NCBI GenBank assembly: GCA_035501495.1
Contig: DATJWB010000208.1
Span: 1-64,000 of the forward strand
Origin: JAIQFL01 sp035501495
Lineage (GTDB): Bacteria > Acidobacteriota > Terriglobia > Bryobacterales > Bryobacteraceae
Length of the DNA: 64,000 nucleotides
Direction of reading: 5' to 3'
The position numbers and the translations under genes are program-made. Of the stretch, positions 8,494 to 16,561 are shown in pieces. Under the pieces are notes generated by a model. The model was not told the origin of the DNA. It ran no database searches and saw only the letters and a program-made list of their open reading frames with translations. Position 1 is the first letter of the stretch; every line of letters starts with the position of its first letter.

Positions 8494-10110
8494 CTACTCT
8501 GCCGGCCGATTCACCGTGAAGCTGTACAAGCTGTCGCCCGCGGCCACCAGCAAATACTGCCTGCCGTCCAGCAGATAGGTGATCGGCCCTGCGCTCGGAT
8601 TCGCCATCAGGCCCGCGTGCCAAAGGATCTTCCCATTCGACGGATTGAATGCGATCAGGTTTTGGCCGTTGCTGGTGAACAGCAGTTTCCCCGCCGTGGT
8701 CAGCATGTGAGTGACGCCGCTGCCGCTCGGCCATTCGTGCTTCCAGGCGATCTTCCCCGTCCGGTAATCGATGGCGACTACCGCACTGCCATCGCTGCCC
8801 ACGCCGGTATCGAGCCCGCCCCATCCTTCGGGGTGCTCGTCGGTGTCGGTCAGGTAGTACATGCTGAAAGGCCGGTTCGTCCCGACGTAGAGCAGGCCGG
8901 TATCCGGGTCGAAGCTCGGCGACTGCCAATTCGTGGCGCCGCTCGAAGAGGGCGACACCAGCACGCCATCAGTACTGGGAAACTTCGCGGGATCGGGAAT
9001 CGGCTGCCCCTTGGCGTCCACGCCCTTCGCCCAGTTCAAGGTATCGATGAATGGAACCGTGACCAGGTTCTTGCCCGTCGCGCGGTCGAGCACAAAGAAG
9101 TAGCCGTTGCGGCTCGCCTGCATGACCAGTTTGCGCTTCTGGCCGTCGATCACGCCTTCGAACATCACGGGCGTCTCGACGGCGTCCCAATCATGCGTGT
9201 CATGCGGCGACGGCTGGAAATACCAAACCATTTTGCCGGTATCCGGATTGAGCGCGACGATCGAGCAGGTGTAGAGGTTGTCGCCCTTGCGGCTCTTCTC
9301 GGCCATCACCGGATTCGGATTGCCGGTGCCGACGATGTACAGATTCAGCTCGGGATCGTACGTTCCTGGCATCCATGCCTGCCCCGTGCCGTGCGCTGCC
9401 GCGTATTCGTTCGGCCACGTCTCGATTCCCGCCTGCCCCTTGCGCGGAGTGGTCCACCACTTCCACTGCACCGCGCCGGTTTCCGGGTCGTGCGATTCCA
9501 GGAAGCCGGGGTTATCCAGATGGTCGCCGCCGATCCCCACCAGGATGTGATTGCCCACCACCACGGGCGCCACGGTGGACGTGTAGTCGAGCTTGGGGTC
9601 GGCGATCTGCACCTTCCAGCGCTGCTTGCCGGTGCGGGCGTCCAGGCTTACCAGGTGGCTGTCGGGAGTTTCGAAGAATAGCCAGTTTCCATACATGCCT
9701 ACGCCGCGATTCCCGATCGTGCTCCCGGTGTTGGGCGGGTATTGATAGTGCCACAACTCGCGCCCGGTCCGTGCATCCGCCGCCCATACATGATTGGGGG
9801 AGGAGAAGTAGAGGATGCCGTTAACCATCAGCGGCGTCGATTTGATCTGGACCGCGGCTCCGGCGGCCGGCCCGCCGCCTCTGCCGCCGCCTCCGGCTCC
9901 GAAGCGAGTGGCCCACGCCAACGAGAGCGTGTGGACATTCGAGGAGTTGATCTGGGTGAGGGGGCTGTAGCGCCGTCCCGAATAATCTCCGTTATACGTG
10001 GGCCAGGCATCGGTCGGCGGCTTGAGCAGTTCGGCGGGATTGAGAGGCTGTCCGCAAAGGGAGAGCGGAAGCAGGGACAGCCCGGAGAGGATCCATCGAG
10101 GGAGGTTCAT
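8494..10110 (-). CDS. PQQ-type quinoprotein (alcohol/glucose dehydrogenase-like)
   Basis: 538 residues from the ATG at 10110, with a signal peptide ending near CGQP. The body is an eight-bladed quinoprotein propeller: WPTYNGDYSGRRYSPL at the start and repeated blade motifs such as ALNPDTGKMVWYFQ, AIDYRTGKIAWKHE and AFNPSNGKILWHAG. It carries no heme motif. The ATG overlaps the stop of the upstream cytochrome c gene (ATGA), so the two are translationally coupled, and the cytochrome is the likely electron acceptor. A Gly-rich insert (GAGGGGRGGGPAAG) sits near residue 75. It acts in the periplasm; the substrate is unknown. Confidence 0.88.
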   Translation of the reverse strand: MNLPRWILSGLSLLPLSLCGQPLNPAELLKPPTDAWPTYNGDYSGRRYSPLTQINSSNVHTLSLAWATRFGAGGGGRGGGPAAGAAVQIKSTPLMVNGILYFSSPNHVWAADARTGRELWHYQYPPNTGSTIGNRGVGMYGNWLFFETPDSHLVSLDARTGKQRWKVQIADPKLDYTSTVAPVVVGNHILVGIGGDHLDNPGFLESHDPETGAVQWKWWTTPRKGQAGIETWPNEYAAAHGTGQAWMPGTYDPELNLYIVGTGNPNPVMAEKSRKGDNLYTCSIVALNPDTGKMVWYFQPSPHDTHDWDAVETPVMFEGVIDGQKRKLVMQASRNGYFFVLDRATGKNLVTVPFIDTLNWAKGVDAKGQPIPDPAKFPSTDGVLVSPSSSGATNWQSPSFDPDTGLLYVGTNRPFSMYYLTDTDEHPEGWGGLDTGVGSDGSAVVAIDYRTGKIAWKHEWPSGSGVTHMLTTAGKLLFTSNGQNLIAFNPSNGKILWHAGLMANPSAGPITYLLDGRQYLLVAAGDSLYSFTVNRPAE

Positions 10111-11003
10111 TTGAGTGTCACCAGGTAGGCGGTCACGTTGTGGATGTCGGCATCCGTGTAAGTGTGGAGCAGGTCGGTATGCGCTTGCAGCGGATCGTGG
10201 ATTTCGACCTTCGGGTTGCCGCCTTCGCGGTTGAAGGAATGATAGTCGCCGGAAGAATCGCGCAGAGAGACGTTGAAATCGTCGATGCGCTCCAGTGTGC
10301 CGGTAACCGGCTGTCCGGAGGCCGGCGTCACCGTCACGGTAATCGCGCTGCGGGTTGAGGGGGGTGCTCCGCCTCGCGCTCCCCGGCCGCCTCCGCCTCG
10401 CCCGCCGCGCGGCTGCAGCCAGCGCGACTGCAATGTAAACGGCTCGTAACGGCCGGCGATCCCTTTCAAGTCGCCGGCAGCCGAGTGGCAGGTATTGCAC
10501 TTGCCCCTGGAATTGAAGAACGCTTCGCCTTTCCTGGGGTCTCCGGTGACGACATCCTGGAATTCGTAGGTGGTGCGATGTCCGGCGGCATAGGTCTGCA
10601 CATGAAGCCATGCCACCACGTCGGCAATCTGCGCCTCGGTCAGGCTCAGCTTGGGCATTCCCTGGTCGGGACGCCCGTCGCGAACCACGGGAGCGATCAG
10701 GATTCCCTTTTCGTCATCCAATACCAGCACGGAGCGGACGAGATCGGGTGCGCCGGGACCGCCCCGGGCGTTGTTGCCGTGGCATCCGCCGCAGTAGGTT
10801 CCGTAAACTTTGCCGCCGCGCTCCACCGCCGCCGGATCCTCTTTCGAGGCGGACAAGGCTGCCGCAGTCGCCGCGCCTGCGCCACTTGCCCCACCGCGCG
10901 CCGCACCGGCCCCGCTGACGACCGGTTCCTGAGCGCCCATCAAGGTTAGAATCAGGACGAAAAGAGACAGAACTCCAAGACCGATCCGCTTCGCTGCGTG
11001 CAT
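10107..11003 (-). CDS. Exported diheme cytochrome c
   Basis: 298 residues. The signal peptide covers about residues 1-24. The first heme site is C71-G-G-C-H75, with a probable Met ligand in DQGMPKLS (Met116). The second heme motif is C169-N-T-C-H173. A low-complexity Gly/Arg stretch (GGRGGGGRGARGGAPP) follows around residue 200, then a beta-rich segment similar to domains placed between c-type heme parts in acidobacterial cytochromes (SGQPVTGTLERIDDFNVSLR). It overlaps the downstream quinoprotein by 4 bp. It most likely carries electrons from that dehydrogenase to the respiratory chain. Confidence 0.88.
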   Translation of the reverse strand: MHAAKRIGLGVLSLFVLILTLMGAQEPVVSGAGAARGGASGAGAATAAALSASKEDPAAVERGGKVYGTYCGGCHGNNARGGPGAPDLVRSVLVLDDEKGILIAPVVRDGRPDQGMPKLSLTEAQIADVVAWLHVQTYAAGHRTTYEFQDVVTGDPRKGEAFFNSRGKCNTCHSAAGDLKGIAGRYEPFTLQSRWLQPRGGRGGGGRGARGGAPPSTRSAITVTVTPASGQPVTGTLERIDDFNVSLRDSSGDYHSFNREGGNPKVEIHDPLQAHTDLLHTYTDADIHNVTAYLVTLK

Positions 11004-11090
11004 CCATCCCCCCGCAAAGTCAGTTTACGCCACCGGCAAACCGGGAGGCCACTGCCCCTTTCGGAAAGAACCCGATGAAGGTTGGGCCTT

Positions 11091-11905
11091 TCAATGAGAG
11101 AAGCGAATTCCGGGACCGAGGACGGCGACGAAGACCCCGCCCAACAAAAGTGCAAGGGCAATCCAGAAAAAGGACAGCGGCATAGCGTTCGTAGCAGCGG
11201 AATGAGTTCGAGCGCGTTGCGGCACGATCCGCCGGACCCACAACAGACCAGCATTCAGACCGAAGGACGGCGCGACGCCCGAAGGCAGGATGAGCTGGGG
11301 GCCAATCGGGTTGAAGATGGACGCTATGGTCATGACGAGGCCAGCCGCCAGATAGGCCGGCAGGGTCAGCCGCGCCAGGTCCGCCAACCCCGTTTCTCCG
11401 CTCGCAAAGCGGCGGATCAGTAGCCGCGCGGCCAAATTCACGGATTTCACGTGTAGGATGATTCCCGCCAGCCCCAGGATGCAACGCCATAGCCATGGCG
11501 GCGACAATCCAGCAATCACGTTGGCCCAATCGGACGAATTCGTAACTGCGGAAGCGACGAGGTCCCCGGAGTTCATCAGGTTGAAGACGCCGAAAAGCCA
11601 GCAGAAGCCGGCGGATGGCGTCCACGTCTTGAGGCGGGAGAATAGCAGGAGAGAAAAGGCGCCGGCGATGCAATTGGCAGTCGTGCCGGCCGCCGAGACC
11701 GGACGGCTGGGCGCGGCGGTTTGGACCCGACCGTGGACAGCGACAGAATCCGGTTGCCGGTCACCCATCAAGCGGTTCCGTGGCCAAGCGCCTCGTGAAC
11801 CATATCGGCCAACACCATGGCAACGGCGCCGACCGAGGCTGCCGTCACGTATGCCCGAAAAGCTGCGGCTGGACTGGCCTTTACAGCCACCGGCGAGGTT
11901 GACAT
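11091..11905 (-). pseudogene. Multi-pass membrane protein with HEALGHG motif, broken by stop and frameshift
   Basis: The gene appears to start at the ATG at 11905 (MSTSPVAVKA) and reaches DMVHEALGHGTA, an HExxxHG-like site. An in-frame TGA follows at 11768-11770, then the same frame continues as WVTGNRILSLSTVGSKPPRP. Near 11690-11705 the reading shifts by one to SAAGTTANCIAGAFSLLLF, and from there a hydrophobic protein with about five membrane segments runs to 11091. Joining the three pieces gives about 270 residues. The motif recalls membrane metallopeptidases or M50-like proteins, but the residues of a full active site cannot be confirmed. TGA may replace a Cys codon (TGC). Confidence 0.65.
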
Positions 11906-11960
11906 TCGAGGTAAGGATAACACCCTGCCGGAGTCAGCCTCGAATTCTCCTGCGGGATTG

Positions 11961-12006
11961 GAAAAGAAAAACGCCGCGGCACAGACTGGGAAGTTCGGCC
12001 GCGGCG
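11961..12006 (-). terminator. Rho-independent terminator of the 12045-12365 gene
   Basis: A perfect 9-bp GC stem (11972-11980 with 11998-12006, CGCCGCGGC/GCCGCGGCG) has a 17-nt loop and is followed on the minus strand by TTTTTCTTTT. Confidence 0.78.
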
Positions 12007-12044
12007 CAAGGAATCAGGTAACCTGGGGGACTCGGAAACGCGAA

Positions 12045-12365
12045 TTAGAAACCGAGCTTGGTCTTGGAACCGCCCAGATCGATCTCTTCGATCTTCTCGG
12101 TGTCTCCGTCCTTGGACGACTGCACTTTCGTGTCATCGAACTTCTTGTCGGTAGCCTCGACCTTCACCGGAACCGAGACGCTCTTGGAGCTGTTCACGTC
12201 CGTGAAGATTGCGGTATTTCCCTGAAGTTTCAGAGTATATTGACCAGGCTTCAGTTGGACGTTGCCGGCCTTCGTAAGGGTGGTGAGGGTCAGCTCATAG
12301 GTCTTCGCGCTAAGAATGCACAGACTGGAAAGAGCGAGCACACCGACGACGAATAGTTTCTTCAT
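12045..12365 (-). CDS. Small exported protein of unknown function
   Basis: 106 residues, with a signal peptide (residues 1-20, KLFVVGVLALSSLCILSA). The mature part is beta-rich: KTYELTLTTLTKAG, LKPGQYTLKLQGNTAIF, then a lysine/aspartate-rich tail. The start follows AGGAG by 10 nt and a strong terminator lies just downstream, so it is a single-gene unit. Proteins of this shape are frequent in acidobacteria. Their role is unknown to me. Confidence 0.75.
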   Translation of the reverse strand: MKKLFVVGVLALSSLCILSAKTYELTLTTLTKAGNVQLKPGQYTLKLQGNTAIFTDVNSSKSVSVPVKVEATDKKFDDTKVQSSKDGDTEKIEEIDLGGSKTKLGF

Positions 12366-12626
12366 GGCTATTGTTTCTCCTTGAACTTATTGAATTTAAA
12401 GATTATGCCAACCGGATCGGCGCGCTATCGGGTAACCACCGCGAAAACCGCAGTCCGAAATCCGCTGTGCGGATCCGTTTTTCCTGGCTCAATTCTAAGG
12501 ACGACTCGTCCCCGCGCCGTGGTTACAGGATGGCCCGGAAAAATGTTAAAAAGTTCAACAGGTCTGATTCACCAAATTGTAGCATTTCACCACCAAGCAG
12601 GTCCGGAGCTGGGTTATGCTGACACA

Positions 12627-14297
12627 ATGAGAAAATTGTTGGGGGCTCTCGCCCTTTCCTGCCTCCTCCTGGCGCAAGGCATCGACGACAGTACCAACGC
12701 CAAAATCCGCAAAGAAGAAGCCGAGCACTCCGAGATCATGCACATCGTCCACATGCTCGCCGACCGCTACGGCCCGCGGATGACCGGCACTCCGAACCAC
12801 GAAGCGGCTGTCCAATGGGTCATTAAAACGTTTAATGAATGGGGCATGAAAAACGCTCACCGCGAGCCCTGGGACTTCGCCCGCCCCGGCTGGCTCAATG
12901 AGCGCGCTACCGGCTTCATCGTTGCGCCCGTACACCAGAACCTGAAATTCGAAGTGGTGGCCTGGACGCCTTCCACTAAAGGTACGGTGACCGCGTCGAT
13001 CGTCCAGTTGGAAGTGCCGCAGGGTCCTTTGGCGCCCGCGCCTGCGACCGACGCCACGGCAGGGGGCGGACGGGGAGCTCGCGGCGGGTTCGGCGGCCCG
13101 CAGCATCTGGGACCTACCAAGGACGAGTTGAATCAATGGATGGAGGCGAACAAGTCCAAGATTCAGGGGAAGATCGTAATGCTTGGTAAGGCCGCGGTAG
13201 TGCCGGTGAACTTCAACCCGCCGGCGCTTCGCCGTCCCGACGACCAGGTGAAGGCACAGTATGACCCCAACAATCCCAACGCGGGTCGTGGCGGCTTCGG
13301 CGGCGGTGGAGGACGACGCGGAGGCAATCAGGACCCCAACCGGCTGAGTACCAGCCAGGTCGGCCAGGCCGTGGACACCTGGCTGGTTGCCAATGGCGCC
13401 TTGGTGCGGATGGGCGACAGCGACATGGACCACGGCATCATCCGGGTTTCCCAGCATCGGGGCTACGACTACGATTCCACCAAGACGATCCCGGAAGTGA
13501 TGCTGCGCAATGACGACTATGGCCGCATCGAGCGCCTGCTGGCCGACGGTGAAGATGTCCAAGCGGAGTTCAATATCGTTAACCATGATTATCCCGAGGG
13601 CAAGACGAGCTACAACGTGATAGGGGAGATCCCCGGCACCGAGAAGGCTGACGAAATCGTCATGCTAGGAGGCCACCTGGACTCCTGGCATTCGGCTACT
13701 GGCGCCACGGACAACGGCATCGGCTCCTCGATCATGATAGAGGCCGCGCGCATCATCCAGTCGTTGGGGCTCAAGCCGCGCCGCACGATTCGCGTGGCGC
13801 TCTGGTCCGGTGAAGAGGAGGGCCTGCTCGGATCGCTGGCTTACGTCAAGGAGCATTTCGGGACGTTTGAGAATCCCAAACCGGAGTTCGCCAAGCTCGA
13901 CTGCTACTTCAACGTGGACACCGGTACGGGGCGGGTGCGGGGCGCCAGCGTCTTCGGGCCGCCGGAAGCCGCCGCAATCCTGCGGAGGGCACTCGATCCG
14001 CTTGCCGACCTGGGCGTATTCGGCGCATCGGCCACCACCAGCCGTGCTACCGGCGGCACCGACAGCACCTCATTTAACAACGCAGGTCTGGCAGGCATCG
14101 GTTTCCAGCAGGACCCCATCGAATACAATTCCGTGACACACCACACCAATTTGGACACCTACGAACGCATCATCCCCGAGGACGTGAAGGGCGATGCCGT
14201 AGTGCTGGCTTCGGCGGTCTGGTATGTGGCGAATCTGGATCAGATGATTCCGCGGTTTACCAAAGATAAGATGCCGGCCCCCGTAGAGGCTCGTTAG
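12627..14297 (+). CDS. Exported M28-family metallopeptidase with PA-like domain
   Basis: 556 residues from the ATG at 12627; the frame is open further upstream, but a signal peptide (MRKLLGALALSCLLLAQG) begins here. Residues about 95-290 form a PA-like insertion interrupted by two Gly/Arg-rich stretches (GGGRGARGGFGG, GGGGGRRGGNQ). The zinc-peptidase core holds His350 and Asp352 in GGHLDSW, Asp362 in GATDNG, Glu396-398 in SGEEEGLLGS, and a C-terminal HHTNLDTYERI. These are the two-zinc ligands expected in M28 aminopeptidases or carboxypeptidases. TATGCT sits 6 nt before the ATG, so a leaderless mRNA is possible. It is probably periplasmic. Confidence 0.88.
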   Translation: MRKLLGALALSCLLLAQGIDDSTNAKIRKEEAEHSEIMHIVHMLADRYGPRMTGTPNHEAAVQWVIKTFNEWGMKNAHREPWDFARPGWLNERATGFIVAPVHQNLKFEVVAWTPSTKGTVTASIVQLEVPQGPLAPAPATDATAGGGRGARGGFGGPQHLGPTKDELNQWMEANKSKIQGKIVMLGKAAVVPVNFNPPALRRPDDQVKAQYDPNNPNAGRGGFGGGGGRRGGNQDPNRLSTSQVGQAVDTWLVANGALVRMGDSDMDHGIIRVSQHRGYDYDSTKTIPEVMLRNDDYGRIERLLADGEDVQAEFNIVNHDYPEGKTSYNVIGEIPGTEKADEIVMLGGHLDSWHSATGATDNGIGSSIMIEAARIIQSLGLKPRRTIRVALWSGEEEGLLGSLAYVKEHFGTFENPKPEFAKLDCYFNVDTGTGRVRGASVFGPPEAAAILRRALDPLADLGVFGASATTSRATGGTDSTSFNNAGLAGIGFQQDPIEYNSVTHHTNLDTYERIIPEDVKGDAVVLASAVWYVANLDQMIPRFTKDKMPAPVEAR

Positions 14298-14339
14298 AAC
14301 CCCGCGGGCCGGACGCTCGTGGCTGCTGCCTGGGGCCAG

Positions 14340-14798
14340 TCATTCGCATCGCAAGGCCGAGGATGGATCGACCCGCAATGCCCGGCGCACCGGCGTGATG
14401 GCCGCCGCAACCGCGGCCGCGGCGATCGCGACTCCGGCGCCCGCACCGATCCCCAAGGGAAGCGCATACTACCCAAGCACACACCGCAGAACATCCGCGC
14501 CGCGCGCGCCCAAGGCCATCCGGACGCCGATCTCGCGGGTCCTCTGTGCCACGGTAAAGGCGAGCAGACCGAAGATGCCGAGCGACGCCAGGAGGCTGGC
14601 GATTGCGCCCAACGATGCTACCACTGCGACGGTCTTGCGCCGGTCGTCCAGTTGCTGGTCGTTGATGCCTCGGTAGGTGCTGACGGTGGGGACCGTGCCG
14701 TCAATGGTAGCTGCGGACCTCAACGCCAAGGCCATCGGCCCCGGATTGCTTGCCGCGTGCACCAGGATTGTGGCGTAGATCGCGTTCTGATCATCCAT
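14340..14798 (-). pseudogene. Remnant of an ADOP/MacB-type ABC permease
   Basis: The frame holds IYATILVHAASNPGPMALAL, a membrane segment (VVASLGAIASLLASLGIFGL) and the hallmark VAQRTREIGVRMALGARG of MacB/FtsX permeases in acidobacterial duplicated-orphan-permease style. An in-frame TAG at 14469-14471 is followed by a second membrane segment and TPVRRALRVDPSSALRCE, the usual permease C terminus. About 700 N-terminal residues are missing, and the spacing between the two C-terminal motifs is shortened. It is a decaying fragment, and no intact partner lies next to it. Confidence 0.7.
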
Positions 14799-14799
14799 G

Positions 14800-14828
14800 T
14801 TTATATATGGGGCGGATCAGGATGTCAA
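14800..14828 (-). promoter_or_regulatory. Near-consensus sigma70-type promoter
   Basis: On the minus strand TTGACA (14823-14828), a 17-nt spacer and TATAAA (14800-14805) point into the permease remnant. The hexamer ends only 1 nt before the ATG at 14798, so a transcript would start inside that frame. Confidence 0.4.
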
Positions 14829-15191
14829 CTATTGCCGCTCGCCTAAGGCGCGGGGCGGCAGGGACTCGGGGCGGAGCCCGTCGGCGAGCGCCAGCCAATC
14901 TCCATTTCCCAGCATCGCTTGGACGGCCATCACCTCGACGATCGGCGGTGACGGCCATCGGGGCCAAGTCTGGACTGGGCCATACGCAAAACTGGCTCTC
15001 GCCAATTGGAACGATGCGCTCACCTGCTCGCCTTTGAGCGTCAGCCGGCCATTGCGTGCCGACTCGATGATACCTATCGTGTAGAGACTGGTGCCGGATG
15101 AAGCATAGTAGATTGCGCCAATCTCACGGCCGTCGGCCTGCCATTGGCTGAACGTACGCCATGCCTGATCCGCCGGAATCGGAGTTCCCAT
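14829..15191 (-). CDS. Small cytoplasmic protein of unknown function
   Basis: 120 residues starting MGTPIPADQAWRTF. The N-terminal half is mixed alpha/beta (GREIGAIYYASSGTSLYTIG, RLTLKGEQVSASFQLARASF). The C-terminal half carries a helix (EVMAVQAMLGNGDWLAL) and a basic tail. No signal peptide, membrane segment or known motif is seen. The ATG has no ribosome site; TACAAT lies 6 nt upstream, suggesting a leaderless mRNA. It follows the ABC permease gene by 17 bp. Confidence 0.6.
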   Translation of the reverse strand: MGTPIPADQAWRTFSQWQADGREIGAIYYASSGTSLYTIGIIESARNGRLTLKGEQVSASFQLARASFAYGPVQTWPRWPSPPIVEVMAVQAMLGNGDWLALADGLRPESLPPRALGERQ

Positions 15192-15208
15192 GCGGCTATT
15201 GTAAAGCT

Positions 15209-16177
15209 TCACTCGCCGTAGTTGATCTCGGTGTTGCGCGCCGAGATGGCGGCGTATACCAGGAAGATCAGGGAGATCGCCAGCAATCCGGGAACGGCGA
15301 CCCAGAAGGGGGCCGGGTCGGTCTCGATCACCATCACATTGAAGGGCGGCGGGAAGGGCACTTCCACCGGGCAGAGGCTCTTCAGGTAGAAGATGATGCT
15401 GATCTTCTTCAACACCGCCGGCAGGAACGGATTGATGATCTCCCACACCCATACCACCGCCGCCGGGATCATTGGATTCTTGAAGAACAGTCCGCACATC
15501 AGGAAGATGGTGCCGTAGCCGATGCACGCCAGAGCGGTGACCAATGCGTAAGAACCGAGCTGGCTCAATCCCGGACCATGTAACAGGTAGTCCGTCCATG
15601 CGGGACCGAAGTGCTTGCCGATGAGATAGTACGTCAAGCCGGCGCCGCCCACGAAGAGCACCAGCGCGACCACGATTCCCGCGAGGAACTTGCCGGCCAC
15701 CAGCATTTCCCGCCGCATGGGCGTCAGGAAATAGTAGTGCATGGTCTTTTCCAGCATTTCCGCGCGAAACAGGTTGGAGAAGATCCCCATGCAGCCGAAA
15801 AAGATCCCGGCGCGCAGATAGTACAGCATGAAGATGATGCCGGCATAGATCATGCTGTCTTCGCCGACGCTGTGGCGTCCCGCGCTGTGCGTCTTCTCGA
15901 ACGCCCAGTGAATCAGCGAGACGAGCACGGGCCCAAACGCGAGGCAATAGATCCACCAGCCGCGCCTGGAGAGGAACGTCTTTTTCAGTTCGAGACGCAG
16001 GACGGCGGCGACCTGGCGAGCGGCGCTCGCTTCGCTCCCCCCGCTCGCGGGGCTACGAGTTGGGGCTTGGGGATTGGGGGCTTGTCGGCTCGCGTCGCTC
16101 GCCGGGACGGGGGCGGGGCTCGCTGCGCTTGCGGTACTCTTCGTGGGTTCGGTCACTCGATCGCTCCTTTCGCGCAA
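15209..16177 (-). CDS. ABC-2-type transporter permease
   Basis: 322 residues. The first 50 or so are Ala/Pro/Ser-rich and low in complexity (SPAPVPASDASRQAPNPQAP). They are followed by LELKKTFLSRRGWWIYCLAF, typical of ABC-2 permeases, and about six membrane segments. It is the last of a run of ATPase and permease genes (18314, 17425, 16484, 15209). The low-complexity N terminus lies in DNA that was tandemly duplicated at 16026-16561, so the real start may be further inside, for instance near residue 55. It probably pairs with the ATPase at 16484. The substrate is unknown. Confidence 0.82.
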   Translation of the reverse strand: MRERSDRVTEPTKSTASAASPAPVPASDASRQAPNPQAPTRSPASGGSEASAARQVAAVLRLELKKTFLSRRGWWIYCLAFGPVLVSLIHWAFEKTHSAGRHSVGEDSMIYAGIIFMLYYLRAGIFFGCMGIFSNLFRAEMLEKTMHYYFLTPMRREMLVAGKFLAGIVVALVLFVGGAGLTYYLIGKHFGPAWTDYLLHGPGLSQLGSYALVTALACIGYGTIFLMCGLFFKNPMIPAAVVWVWEIINPFLPAVLKKISIIFYLKSLCPVEVPFPPPFNVMVIETDPAPFWVAVPGLLAISLIFLVYAAISARNTEINYGE

Positions 16178-16561
16178 CGGATGGCCCTCCGGCCGCTAAT
16201 CCCCAACCTCCAACCCCTAACCCCCAACCCCAGCGAGCAACGCGAGCTCATGTTGTGGCTCCATCCATGCCGATCAGGTATTGATACACGGAGTTCACTT
16301 CGTCGTCGGCGGGGGCGGACTCGCCTCGCTCCCCCCGCTCGCGGGGTTGGGGGCTTGCCGGCTCGCTTCGCTCGCGGGACTCCTCGTGGGTTCGGTCACC
16401 GGATCGCTCCTCTCGCGCAACGGATGGCCCTCCGGCCGCTAATCCCCAAACCCCAATCCCTAACCCCAGCGAGCAACCCGAGCTCATATGGTGGCTCCAT
16501 CCATACCGATCAGATATTGGTACACGGAGTTCACATCGTCGTCGGCGGGGGCGACGGACTC
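16026..16561. repeat. Imperfect tandem duplication joining ATPase end and permease start
   Basis: Two imperfect copies of roughly 240-290 bp lie at about 16026-16313 and 16314-16561. Each holds the end of the ATPase reading frame (NSVYQYLIGMDGAT), a short A/C-rich heptad tract and the beginning of the permease region (the stretch CGCAACGGATGGCCCTCCGG occurs in both). The unit-1 ATPase end and the unit-2 permease start are non-functional leftovers. Confidence 0.75.

Noticed and set aside
11768..11770. TGA read as selenocysteine
   Set aside because: A frameshift in the same gene and no visible SECIS-like hairpin just after the codon make decay or sequencing error more likely.
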